Origin: Gnetum montanum
Lineage: Eukaryota; Streptophyta; Gnetopsida; Gnetales; Gnetaceae
NCBI GenBank assembly: GCA_015680685.1
Contig: MNCI01030805.1
Span: forward strand, 131,469-195,468
Reading direction: 5' to 3'
Length of the DNA stretch: 64,000 nt
Part shown: positions 23,090-34,095 of the stretch, in pieces
Position numbering within the stretch: the stretch's first letter is position 1
How the letters are laid out: the number at the start of each line of letters is the position of its first letter
Notes under the pieces: model-generated
What the model was told of the DNA's origin: nothing
The model's input: the letters and a program-made list of their open reading frames with translations, nothing else
The model's database searches: none
Translations under genes and position numbers: made by a program

Positions 23090-23480
23090 TAACCCCATGA
23101 CTGCATGAAAAATGAGGAACAAGTTCTTTACAAAATATTGGGTAGGTATGGGATTATTGACTGATTTAAACAAGTGTCAAAATAACTGAATCTTCACATG
23201 TTGTAGTGGTGTAGTACAAAAATGGAACACATTATTACAAAATAAAACAAAAAAAAACAAGACTAGGAAGCTCATGTGGTGCCTGAAGGTGTTGACTCTT
23301 CCACTAGCCACTTTTCTTTGTCGTCAGGCCACTAAGATTTGTAATAGCTAAGCAAGACTTGTAATTTTTCCTCCTTCATCCTTAGGTCATGCACCATCTA
23401 GGCTATTGTGCCAATGTATGCTGGCATTGGTACATCCCAAGGACATGTCAGTTGCAGAAACATTTGATTTGCCTTGATGT
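23090..23480 (-). other. 3' spacer and purine tract of element D
   Basis: It starts with the purine tract and a block (caagttctttacaaaatatt) shared with the same region of element B. No coding is seen before the ORF that starts to the right. Confidence 0.55.
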
Positions 23481-25432
23481 ACCATGGTACGAATTATTAT
23501 CATTCCTTCTTGAGAGCCCTAACTTTATCCCTTAGCTCATGATAATCTATCAATCTTCAAGCTATGTTTGAGGCTACATCTTTCTATCCTTGGTAGCTAT
23601 TTTTTACCACCTCTAATGCTGAGTTTACCACTTGTAACTTTTGCAAAGCATCCTTCTGATCTACAGATTCTTTTTCATATAGTGCGTAGGTGATCACCAC
23701 TTACTTCTCCAACTTGATTTGTGGATGACCTAATATTAACATGGCAAGGTTAACATATCTAAGGTTAGACAATGCCATGTGTTCCTTTAAATATTTTATC
23801 TACAAGTCCTTATTTTCAACTTCCACTTGTTGGACCATGGCATAACTAACCAAAATGACCTACCGTTAAAAATTTTCTGTTACTAAGAAGCTGATGTGGG
23901 CCTTAGCCATATTGATTTCCTTCTCATTAATTTCCTTATACATGTCAACCTAGTCATAGAAGTGTTCTTTTAACTTCTCATGTTTCTTGGCCTCATTCTT
24001 CCACATGCTAATCTTTATTGTTATCTTTTTATGAATAGTGTGTACCTCCTCCATAGAAAAAATGTTATTTCCTTAGCCCAATCTACTCATATCCTAGTTG
24101 ACCCTTACCCGTTGTTCCCTCAACTAGTCGACATTCTCTTCCAAGATGTTCTTTTGCTTTTCCACTATGGTCAATCAGGAATTCTCTTTAGCGAGCTACT
24201 TATTTTCTTCTTGAAGAGTAGTCAATGCCTTTTTATCCACATGAGTTCATGAATCTATAGCAGAGGCATTCCATACTGCCATCTACTTTACTTACTTTGT
24301 AATTTCTCTCTCCTTTGCTAGCTTGGTAAGATCCTCTATCTAGAACTATTCTAGTTGGTCTGGTGTGACAAAACAGGTAGGATCCCATTGTTCAACTTGC
24401 AGGGTAGCCAACTCTTCTTGCAATCTTTTCACCTTAGCTTCCGCATGATCTACCTTGACTTCTACCATAACCAACTTTACTTTTATAATAATGAGGTCTA
24501 ATTATGCCATAGTGACATTGCTAGGAATGTTGAAAAAAGTGGTCATCACTTGAAATTTCTACAGAAAATGATCAAGTACATCCTCATGCACTGTAGGAGT
24601 CATTGAGATCTCAACCAACATTTGTGCATCTTTTGTTCCTACTAGATATTTCAAAGGCATAACAAGAACATTTAATGATTCTTTGATGTGGTCAATGATC
24701 ACCTTTGCTATGCCTAGTACATCATCATGTTGTAGCATCATGACTATCGCACCTTCTCCTATTTCCAATGTGACTTGAAAGGATACAACATTCCCAAAGA
24801 TCTAGTGCAATCATTGGGATCCCCCTCCTCTTGACTGAATTAAGATTTCCCCCCTAGTTGGACTGGTTGATATGGTGGACCATACAATGTCATCCATAAC
24901 TTGGAAAAGATTGGCCTCATCCCTGCTCCCCCAACTGATAGTCTTAGTGATTCTTTATAGATGGCTCATAGATGGTCTATAATCTTACAATGGTGGCAAA
25001 GAAGCTTGTGCTTGTGGGAACTGCTTAGGCTCTTATCATGTTTCAGTTCTTAGTTCTACATCCTTTTCAACTTCCTACTCCTCATCAAAATCTTTTCTTT
25101 ATGCTACGATTTTGAGGAGCTCTACAAAGGAGGTTTGTTAAGCGTTCTAAAGGATATCAATGGTATATCATAAGATTCTCGTGTGCTTGCACAACTTTCT
25201 AATTAGGCAGGGAAATGAAAGTGTTGGTCTTCTTGACTTCATTTCTTTGAATCATCATTGAATCTCTATGAAATAGTACTAGGAAAGGTTCAAGAATTAT
25301 TTTTCCATTAAAATGGTGCTTCCCCTAGCCACATAAGTGGAAATGTGATTGAGCCCTTTGGTGGGAAACAAGTGGTATGTACCAATCTTGAAGTAGGTTC
25401 TCTCTTCCAAAGTCATCATTGTAGCATCCACT
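23481..25432 (-). pseudogene. Extra ORF of element D: long coiled-coil protein of unknown function
   Basis: A single minus-strand frame of about 640 codons is readable from 25432 to about 23490 with scattered stops, mostly where Q or W would fit. N-terminal part: MMTLEERTYFKIGTYHLFP, then SFPCLIRKLCKH, which resembles the FPSLITxLCRRAGV box of plant retroelement-associated putative transposon proteins (weak). The middle (24559-24768) is a compact domain (IGEGAIVMMLQHDDVLGIAK). The C-terminal half is rich in heptad-like K/E/L/Q runs (AKVKRLQEELATLQVEQW; KNEAKKHEKLKEHFYD), a probable long coiled coil. It lies just before the purine tract, the place of the env-like or extra ORF in Athila and Tat elements. 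The N-terminus is cut off by the LTR fragment at 25433. Confidence 0.5.
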
Positions 25433-26019
25433 TACTTTTAGTATTTTATTTATCATATTTTTTATCATTTTCTTGGTTTAATAATTTACATTTCCACTAT
25501 TTTCTTAGTTTAATCATTTATATTTCCAAGTATTTTACTTTATTTGGTCATTAGTAAAGTGAAATGAGTATGACTAGTTTTGAGCATTTAAGTGTAATCA
25601 TTTGGTAATCCCAGTAGTGTTATTACTTAGTTTTCCTAGTAGCATAACACTTGGTAACTTCATAATGATTACATGAGCCTATGGCATGTATGGTAAGCCA
25701 TGATCGGATGCTAACCGCTCTAGGCTAGAGTAAATTTACATTACTATCATTACTTAGGTTTAGATTTCTATTCTCAACTTTCATCAGGTTCACAACTAGG
25801 AGTATTAAAAGCCAAACAACATCAATTATCATATCTCAAAATTTGGACTAAACTCTACATGACAAAGCTACCACTAGTCCAAGTGAAAAGACAACATCCT
25901 ACAATCAATGCTTAACAATCTAGATGCCACAACTAGTCCCATCCATGAAATCAACCAAATCATGTGTGAACACTTGTGATTTGTATGGTTGGGCATAGGG
26001 GATACTCACCACTTTTCAT
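25433..26019 (+). repeat. LTR fragment of the same family, plus strand, 5' truncated
   Basis: It matches the 3' two thirds of LTRs 615-1467 and 13663-14505 (tgagcatttaagtgtaatca; tgatttgtatggttgggcat near the end). It is the reverse complement of much of 16325-17260. The first 300 bp or so, with the TATA region, is missing, so the junction at 25433 is a deletion or rearrangement and not a clean insertion end. Confidence 0.65.
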
Positions 26020-26172
26020 AAGTAAACTACACAAGAAAGAAATTTTATGTATATAGCACATCCAAAGTTGTAAATCATAAATGAAAATAGAAGTTATAGA
26101 GTTATACACCATGTGTTTCTTCTCTTGTCATGCTTTTTGATGATGATGATGATATATGAAATGGAAGTTTTT
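26020..26172 (+). other. Leader remnant after LTR fragment
   Basis: A short stretch resembling the region after the primer-binding site of element A (aaagtt followed by aaatcataa). The primer-binding site itself is not recognisable. It is cut by the solo LTR. Confidence 0.35.
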
Positions 26173-26177
26173 GTACC
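26173..26177 (+). repeat. Target-site duplication GTACC, left
   Basis: GTACC here and at 27194-27198 flank the solo LTR exactly. Confidence 0.75.
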
Positions 26178-26313
26178 TATTGATACCAACATGCCCATGC
26201 TTGCTTGGCATGGGGCCTTTGTTTATTTTTAAAAAAAAAAGAAAAAAAGAAAAAGAAGAATAAAAAAAATAAAAAATAATAAAAAGATAGGTTACCCTAA
26301 CCCTAAAATTGGT

Positions 26314-26320
26314 TATAAAA
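26314..26320 (+). promoter_or_regulatory. TATA box of solo LTR
   Basis: The word tataaaa lies about 135 bp inside the LTR and just upstream of a GC-richer, purine-rich segment. Confidence 0.5.
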
Positions 26321-26479
26321 AGCCATCAAGGTGATGGAGTTGGAGGGGGAGGGAGAGGAGAAGTCAGGCCAGGAAGCTCTAGCCCAATGAGGCCAGGGCC
26401 ATGAAGCCATGGACTGAACCTCCTCTCTCCCTAGGTGGTTGCCAATGGTTTCTCTTTCTTTCTTTTTTTCAGTAATGGG

Positions 26480-26672
26480 CAATTTGGGCGGTTGGACGTC
26501 GGCATATTTTCTTTTATTTTCTGAGCAATTTGGGCGGTTGGANNNNNNNNNNNNNNNNNNNNNNNNNNNNNNNNNNNNNNNNNNNNNNNNNNNNNNNNNN
26601 NNGCAGATTTTCTTTTATTTTCTGAGCAATTTGGGCGGTTGGCCGTCAGCAGATTTTCTTTTATTTTCAGCA
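26480..26672 (+). repeat. 46-bp tandem repeat around an assembly gap
   Basis: Units contain tttgggcggttgg and cagattttcttttattttc with a period of about 46 bp. At least two and a half copies are visible on the two sides of 60 Ns (26543-26602). The gap probably marks collapsed copies. Confidence 0.7.
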
Positions 26673-26880
26673 AATGGCATGTGGTTCTTTCTATCTTCTT
26701 TTATTTCAGCAGATAACATGTGGTTCTTTCTATCTTCTTTTATTTTAGCAAATGACATGTGGTTCTTTCTATCTTCTTTTATTTCAGCAGATAACATGTG
26801 GTTCTTTCTATCTTCTTTTATTTTAGCAAATGACATGTGGTTCTTTCTAGCTTCTTTTATTTCAGCAAATGACAAGTGGT
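26673..26880 (+). repeat. 39-bp tandem repeat in solo LTR
   Basis: About five units of catgtggttctttctatctt followed by cttttatttcagcagataa. Two unit types alternate (cagcagataa and tagcaaatga), giving a 78-bp higher-order period. Confidence 0.8.
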
Positions 26881-27193
26881 GGTGGTGGATTTATATTTAT
26901 GCAGTTGGTGGTTTGTAGGGCATTGGTGATGTTTGATCGCAGCTACACATGATTCTTGCGGCAACACAACCATGCATCCTGTCGATGGTTCCTGTTTCTC
27001 TCTCCTTTAGTTTTTCTTTTCATGCTTTATTTCTCTCTATGTTTTCTCTCTCTCTCTATCACTAGGTCACATGGCTCTCTCCAGCTGAGACTATTCCTGG
27101 GTTTCCGTACCCATACAGGAGGCGCCCTAGGCAATAGTCTCCTCAAACGAGTTTTTTTTCGGTGTTGGCATGACCAAAATTTATGCATCAACA

Positions 27194-27198
27194 GTACC
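27194..27198 (+). repeat. Target-site duplication GTACC, right
   Basis: Partner of 26173-26177. Confidence 0.75.
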
Positions 27199-28740
27199 AT
27201 ATTTATATGATGCTAGGAATCATTATCATTTCAAATGAAACGTTGCAACTTATAAATAAAATTAATTAAATTAATTAGTATCTTTATTGTAAATATTACT
27301 ACCACCATGATAGTCGTTACTAGGCACAATAACAATGTATGTATATAACTATTTTGGCAATATTAAGTTTACTATTAGCATACCAAACCATAACACAAAC
27401 AAGGGAAAGATAATGACAAAATGGAGATGAGAAAAGGAGACATTCTACTAGTATTACCTTTGAGTACATTGCTTGGTGGACCTCCTACCACAAGTATGAT
27501 AACCAATGGCTAACATTAAGCATTTAACTCTTTATGATAGGTTTTCATAGAGATAATAAATAAGAGTTAAATAATGTATATAAGAATTCACAATGTTATA
27601 AAGGAAGTAAATGTTGTAATTTGTTAATGCAAAAATTCTTATTATTAGTGTGCTATGCAAGTCTCATTTCTTATTTTTTAAATTTATATAAACAATGTTT
27701 TATTCTTTCTTGTCGTCTAGTGGAGGAAGAAGATAAAAGAGGATATCAAAAGATTTTTAAGAATTGATGGGTAGATGTACTTGTTAATGGCCCCAATTCT
27801 ACTTTTTTTCTCTTATTTTATTCAAGATTTTTAGTGTGGATTATCCCTTCATTATCACTTAGCATGGTTCCTTTATTTTTGCATAAATATCGAGGCCATT
27901 TAATGGTACAAAACATTGGAAAAATAGGCAATAAATAAGTTGTATGAACTTTATTCTTCTTTATACTCCATTTTCACACACCGCATTATCTTACCTTATT
28001 ATCATTATTTTATTTACTTTATTTTCATTAACATGTTGTATTTGTCTCTAAAATATTTGTAGAAGGTTAATCACCACAATTTATCTATTGCAAAACTTTG
28101 CTACCTTCATATTAAGTTTGGTTAAATTCTATACTCAAATAGAATTCAAAAAGTCACAAACAAGATTAGATCCTATTGTAATAATTTTCATCATCTCTTA
28201 TCAAATTTTATGATTCCATATTGTTGGACTCATCAAGGAAAATATATACATATAAAATTCATCAAAATTTTGCACTTGTAATCTCCTAATACTTAAGATT
28301 TTAAAATATAGAAAAAATTGTTGAGTTGTAGTATTGCAAAAGAATGGATCATGAGTTTACCATAACACATGGTATTATAAGAATTAATTTTTCATTGACC
28401 ATGACTTATGGTCAACTTATGGTAAACACTTCAAATAAGGAAAATTCTATATGACTCATGGTACAATCATGATAAGATTCAAAACCCTAAAATTTCTACG
28501 TTTTCATATACCATGAATTATGTCCTCATGATCTACTAAAGATATCCTTAGTTTTATTTATATCTCTATTTCCAAAGACAACAACTCATGTTGTGATATC
28601 ACAGCTTGTAGTAAACAAATTTTCATCAAAATTCATTCATTTTATATTATGATTTCTATTGCTAAAGATAAGAATAAATATTATCATAACATATTAGTGA
28701 TATTAAAGCTGGAATGATTTAGAATTTAGTCACCATAAAT
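27199..28740. other. AT-rich spacer, nothing recognised
   Basis: About 1.5 kb very rich in A and T with no frame of interest. It should contain the 5' LTR and leader of the copia element that follows. A possible worn tRNA-Met site (tggtattataag, near 28370) agrees with TGGTATCAGAGC at 8 of 12 bases, but it sits among repeated tatggta/taccata words and is not convincing. Confidence 0.4.
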
Positions 28741-29460
28741 GCTAATGACATTCCAACAAATTCCATGGTATTCAATGGATCAAAATACTTCAGTTTATAA
28801 ACCAAACTTATGCAAGGATTCCTAAAATATAATGACTACTAGGACATTGTGCAAACCAATATTGAATTCATTTATGATTTTCAAAGCATGACCAAGATCC
28901 AAATTCTAGAATATAAAAATAAAGAAAGGAAGAAAAATCTTGCTACAGCAATGATTCCTACCAATGTTTCAAATGTCATATCATCAAGACTCATTCTTTA
29001 TTAGATAACCAAGGAAATATGGAACATTTTCCAACTAGAATACAAAGGAAATCTAGAAAATAGATGACTATTAGAACTAATGTATAAATAAGAGTTTGAC
29101 TCTTTACAAATTAGACCACATGAAGACATAGAAGAATTCTTTACAAGAATGTATGTGAGCCTAAGAAGAATAAATAGATTTGGTTGCAATTACACATCAA
29201 AGTAAAAGGTTCAAAAATTAACTAAGCTCTATGTACTATTTCAAGATTTGAAAACACCATAGAAAACATAATACTCTCAAAAGATTTAAACATGTTAAGT
29301 GTAAATGAATAAGTGGCCAAAATCATAATACTAAAGTCTATAAAGTCAATAAGAAATAACTCATTTGAAGAGCAATCCTATGTATCCAAACAAAGAGGAA
29401 AAGAAGGAAGATTTAAAGGAAAAGGAAGATTAGTTAATTCAATTTTAAAATCAAAATAAT
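28741..29460 (+). pseudogene. Ty1/copia gag, plus-strand element
   Basis: Broken frame with the copia Gag (UBN2-type) pattern. It has MVFNGSKYFSL near 28770 (the F-x-G-x-N-Y box), then KTKEIW-like TKEIWNIFQLEYKGN near 29015, and HEDIEEFFTRMYVSLRRINR at 29115-29175. A basic tail contains KQRGKEGRFKGKGR. Gag forms the particle shell. No zinc knuckle can be read. Many stops. Confidence 0.65.
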
Positions 29461-29769
29461 CAAACAAGTAAAGACAAGTCAAAAAGTCAAGATAACAATG
29501 AAATTTCCAGATTCACTAGAGGAAGAGGGCATCCATGAGAAAGATGGAACAACAATTAGAGGTCCAACTCAAACAATTCTTCTATTTCTTTTTGTTGATT
29601 TTATAGGAAAATTGATATCTCATTTATACATGCCAGACAAGAGTTGGATTTGAATCTCTACAAGTAAAGAAAAACAAAGAAGAAGAATTGATCTTAACTA
29701 AATAATAAATAGACTAAGGTAATTAAAGGGTCTTAAATTTCATTTTGAACATTAAAGAAGATTCTTGAC

Positions 29770-30250
29770 TTGTGAATAGTGGTTGTTCAAACCATATGAC
29801 ACCTTTCAAATCAAGTCTTTTCAATTACAAACCAAATAACAAGCTTGAAAACATTAATTTCGAAAATAGTAACTTCTTCAACATAAAAGATAGAGAAGAT
29901 TGTATAATCAAGCTTCCACACAATAATGTCTTTCCTATTACTTAAGTTTTCTATCTTCCAAACATCTCCAATCCTCTTCTTTTAGTACAAAATATGTCTA
30001 GAAGATGTATAGATGAAAAATTCAAGCATGGCATATGCATCATATCAAAATCAAATGGATAAGAGGTTAGGAAAATAAAATCCTATAACAAAAAAATATG
30101 TTTCTTGAACTATGATTACTTTTACTTAAAGGGAAACCATATTCTCATCAATACCCAAAGCATCAACATCACTACCATAAAAGCTTCAAAATATAAAGAA
30201 GAACTTGTTTCCAATCAAAACCAAGAGAAGAATTCAAGAACTTTTACATA
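29770..30250 (+). pseudogene. Ty1/copia protease, plus-strand element
   Basis: The active-site segment reads VNSGCSNHMTPFKSS near 29775-29815. It matches the copia hallmark DSGCSNHMT with the catalytic Asp changed to Asn, so the enzyme would be dead. The remainder is readable to about 30250 (IINTQSIN-like) and leads into the integrase zinc region. Confidence 0.7.
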
Positions 30251-30284
30251 TTAGACTAATCAAAAACATTAGTTGGAATCCATC

Positions 30285-31198
30285 CAAGAAGAAAATCAAG
30301 CCAAGCTTTGTCACAAAAGACTATGTCATACATCCTACTCCAATATTAAAAAAATGATAAGACTAAACAAAGCCATAGGATTGAAGATCAAGAAGATTTC
30401 AAAGGATGAATATGAAACATGTATATAATGAAAAAAAATTAATTCATCCCATACCACTCAAATGTAAAGAAGAAATAGGCCTCTCAAGCTTCTTCACATG
30501 GACATTGTTGGTCTTAGGTTAATCTCATCAATTGGAAGAGGAAATCACTTTCTTGTAATTGTGGATGATTATACAAGATACACCTTGAATTACAACCAAA
30601 AGATAAAAGATGAAGCTTTTACCAAGTTTGAAAATTTCCTTAACTTGATGCAAACTACCATGAGTCATCTAATAAAAGAAATCATAACAAATAAATGAGG
30701 ACAATTTATTAATAAAATTTTTGAAGAAATATGCAACAAGCAAGGTATTTTTTACCAAACAACATATGCATACAACTCATAATCAAATGATATTATTGAA
30801 AGAGAAAAAAAAAATTTCAAAACATGATGAGATGCCTTATCAAGAATGCAAAATTAACCAATTAATACTAGATTATGCTCATAACCATGCCAACATACAT
30901 CATACATAAAATCGTTAGTAGTAGCAACCAAGACAAATATCCATATGAAATTCTTTATAAAAATTTACCAAATGTATCTTACATAAAAACATTTGGAGGT
31001 CATTGCTATGCGAAGACTCATAAGCAATTTATCAACAAGCTAGATGATAGAGGAAAAAACTATAACTTTCTAGGTTATGATTCCAAAACAAGTAGGTATC
31101 TATGCTATGATCTTATAGAACATAAATGGTACTTATCAAGAGATATGGTATTTCAAGAAGAAAAATTTGGAATTACTAATGTTCAACAAAATCATTAG
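30285..31198 (+). pseudogene. Ty1/copia integrase, plus-strand element
   Basis: The GAG-pre-integrase zinc region reads ARLCHKRLCHTSYSNIKKM, then CI after a gap. The catalytic core follows: LLHMDIVGLRLISSIGRGNH and FLVIVDDYTRYT (first Asp kept). Then comes NKxGQFINKIFEEICNKQG, where the usual D-N-G-G-E-F has lost its Asp, and a segment ending DIIERKKK (Glu kept). The C-terminal part (30875-31198) has TFGGHCYAKTHKQ, NFLGYDSKTSRYLCYD and LSRDMVF, typical of copia integrase tails. Several stops. The enzyme would insert cDNA into the genome. Confidence 0.75.
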
Positions 31199-31289
31199 AG
31201 ATCAATAAATCAAATCATCCCAAGAACAAGAATTCAAAAGGATCATCCTTTAACACAAATATTGGACACTAATTTTGAAAGAAGGCTAA

Positions 31290-32255
31290 TAACATCAAGG
31301 GCTATTACAAACATAGCTTACTCAGCTCTCACACAAGAACCTTCAATTGCTAGAGAAGCTCTAAAAAATAAAGTATGGAAACAAGATATGGATAAAGAAT
31401 GTGAGATAATCATGATGAACAACACATGGGAACTTGTTAAAAAACTATAATACAAGAAAACCATTGATTGCAAGTCACTATAAAAAATTAAATTCAATGA
31501 GACAGGAGAAATAACTAATCATAAAGTAAGGCTTATTAATAAAAGTTTTAAGCAAAAGAAACATATTGATTATGATGAAATATTTGGTAGCTTTGAAGCT
31601 ATAAAACTTATCAGATCTATTACTATTCATCATAATATGAAACTTTATAAAATGAATCTAGTATTCCTAAATGGTTACACTTATGAAGAAGTTTATGTAC
31701 ATAAACTTGAAAGATATGTAGTGGAAGGCATGAAAGACCAATTTTTCAAGTTAAAAAATGTTCTTTATGGCTTGAAACAACCACCTAGAGCATGGTTTCA
31801 TAGAATCAATAGATATCTCCTAATGAAAAACTACTTCTCTTGTGTGTGTGAACTAACGTTATACTACAAATATGAAAAAATTGATTTTATCATTAGATCT
31901 CTCTATGTGGATGACATAATTACTGCTTCTATAAGTGAAAAATTATTAGAAGAGTTCAAGTTGGACATGAAACATGAATTTAAAATGAAAGACCTTGGTG
32001 AATTGAAATATTTCATAAATATATACATTTAACAAAATGAGGAAATCAAAATTCATCAAACCAAGTATGAAAAATCCATTCTAGATAAGAACATAATCAA
32101 AGAAAAATTAGCGAATTTTCCTTTTCCTCACAATATCAAATTAGTCTACAAAGACCACACCCCTCTTATTAATGTAAGTATGTATAGAGAAATGATAGAA
32201 TTATTAAGATTCCTATGTCATATCAAACTTGTTTTGGAATACTCAACTTCTCTTT
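31290..32255 (+). pseudogene. Ty1/copia reverse transcriptase, plus-strand element, RNase H missing
   Basis: RT motifs in order: WKQDMDKECEIIMMNNTWEL (pre-RT); IDYDEIFGSFEAIKLIRSI; KMNLVFLNGYTYEEVYV, where the first catalytic Asp (MDVxxAFLNG) is Asn; LYGLKQPPRAWFHRINRYL; then SLYVDDIITAS (Y-V-D-D intact) near 31900; and FKMKDLGELKYFINI. The frame ends near MYREMIELLRFLCH at about 32220, and coding stops before RNase H. Truncated and inactive. Confidence 0.8.
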
Positions 32256-32494
32256 GGTGATAATACATGCAATAACCAAGGGAATTTCATCTAAAAACTA
32301 TACTCACATTTCTATTTTGGAGTATCTCTAATTTTGAGACCAAGAAGTTTTTTCAGACTTGCCATTTTCTCAAAATTGGAGTATGATGTATGGCCTAGTC
32401 TTTTGTGTCATATTTTAATATCATTTTTATTGGTTTATGAGTGTTAGATATTAGACATAATTTGTTATGTTTTATCTAATTTTTCTTGTGTCAT
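32256..32494. other. Junction between two copia fragments
   Basis: About 240 bp, AT-rich, belonging to neither polyprotein. No LTR ends, target duplication or gene are seen. Confidence 0.4.
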
Positions 32495-34095
32495 TCTCAC
32501 TTAAAAAACAAGTTTCTTGTATTCTTGATGATAATGTATGATGTCAATAGGATTTTCTTTTAGGTCAAAATAATTGCAATCTTGACTATAAATATTATTA
32601 TTGGAGGCTTTGATTCTCATCATCTCATCTCCATTTGGTTTTTTCATAACACACAAATCATTTTTAAAATTTATATTAATTCTTTTGCTAACCATTTAGG
32701 AATTTGAGAGATTTAGTACATAGAATGCTTCTATAATAGCAATGACTTTATTATTAAGATGTCTTATAATATAATCTCCTATCCCTTCTATTATCATGAA
32801 GTTGTCATCATCAATTTTAATATTACCAATTTGTTGGGTTTATAATTGATAAGATATGTGAGGAGTCATATGGTTTGAGCATCTAGTCTCTACTATCCAT
32901 GATTCTTATTTAACTTTGGTAATAAAATTAAAGGTTCTGTAATTAACTTGATTTTCTTCTTGAGTGAATGTTAAAGTTGGTGCCTCCTCTTGTTTGTTAT
33001 TTTGAAGCTAAAAAGTTTCAAATCTAATTCTTACCCAACATGATTCTATAAGATTCTTTTTATTTTCATAACCTACAATATGGGATAGAGAAATGATTTG
33101 GTTGATTTGATTATGATTATTACATCTTCCTCCTAAAATCCTCTACCTTTGATGTTTTTGTATTGATTTTCTAATGTGTTTGAATAATTTAGTGAATTTT
33201 GATCATTAGGGTTTGGCATGCCTTTTCTTCCTCTTTCTCTATAAGATCTACCCTTTCCTCTACTTGTTCTGAAAACATGTTCATTGCTATTGTTATAAGT
33301 TCTTGAGCTTTCCAAGAAACTAATTTGAGAGACCAAATCATCTACTATAAACTATTTGAATTACAAATTTTGAAGAAAATTCATTATAATATTTTGATAT
33401 GTCTAATCATACAAAGAACCAACAACCTTTTGGACTATTTGATATTTACTGAAGTAACATCTATATTCACTTATGTGTTTTAGATATCCATATATTCTTT
33501 CAAAGAAGTTTTTAATGTTTTCTCCTTTTTCTGACTTCAAGTTTATCAAATTGGATTCTATTGAATAATTCTTTAGTATGTTGATTTTTGGGATTGTCAT
33601 GGTAGTTTGAACAAAATATTTTCAATACTTTTTTGCTATCTCTAAGAAACATAATCTTCTTATTATGATTTTTGAAATGTTAAATATGATGATCATCTTT
33701 GCTAGAGATTCTTTCTTCTTTCCTTTCTCATGATCTAACATTTTTATCCTAGAAGGATTATCTTATTTTCCATCATTTTTTGTAGTGATAGGAATGAAGG
33801 ACTTGCATTTGATTTAGTTCTTAAATGTCATTGAACTCAAGAAGGCCTTTCATCATGTTTCTCCATAGAACAAAGTCTCATGTTTCATTAAAAATGATAG
33901 GGCACTTTGAAATTTCTTTTCTGCAACTTTGAATGATATTTCTAATGGTATAGATTGATGTAATAAATTTTTTGTTGAAATAAATGATGAAATTATATAC
34001 TCTTACCAAGGTGACTCTTGGTCTTCTTTGTTTGAGAAATTTTGAAGTATCAAAAAGTATGAGATGATGTAGGTTGATTCTCATATTCATTATTA
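32495..34095 (-). pseudogene. Ty1/copia gag to pre-integrase fragment, minus strand
   Basis: Related to the plus-strand copia element but facing it. Read from the right: a gag start near 33870 (FVLWRNMMKGLLEFND); gag 33403-33600 (NLINLKSEKGENIKNFFERI, GYLKHISEYRCYF); a Gly/Arg-rich tail 33133-33336 (RTSRGKGRSYRERGRKG); and a protease site near 32870-32900 (VETRCSNHMTPHIS, with the DSG triad changed to ETR). The pre-integrase segment lies at 32501-32695 (CVMKKPNGDEMMRIKA). Integrase, RT and RNase H are absent. The 33878-34095 part is leader or gag extension and is unassigned. Confidence 0.65.

Larger units (their letters stand above)
26178..27193 (+). mobile_element. Solo LTR of a different LTR retrotransposon family
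   Basis: Flanked by GTACC on both sides. The ends form an inverted repeat: start TATTGATACC (presumably TGTTGATGCC before two G to A changes), end GCATCAACA. TATA at 26314-26320 (tataaaa) is preceded by a long A-rich tract and followed by a purine-rich leader (gatggagttggagggggagg). No internal region or second LTR adjoins, so it is a product of LTR-LTR recombination. It contains two tandem repeats and an assembly gap. The plus orientation rests on the TATA. Confidence 0.7.

Noticed and set aside
26293-26307. Telomere-like ccctaaccctaaaa
   Set aside because: Only two partial units, lying just before the TATA of the solo LTR. Not an interstitial telomere array.
26439-26918. Long open frames on both strands (159 and 86 codons) with repeated MWFFLSSFI and MSFAEIKEDRKNH units
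   Set aside because: They are translations of the 39-bp and 46-bp minisatellites in a solo LTR, with periods divisible by three for the 39-bp unit. The frame also runs through Ns.
28366-28377. tRNA-Met primer-binding site for the plus-strand copia element
   Set aside because: 8 of 12 matches only, and surrounding DNA is full of tatggta/taccata words. No LTR end could be defined next to it.
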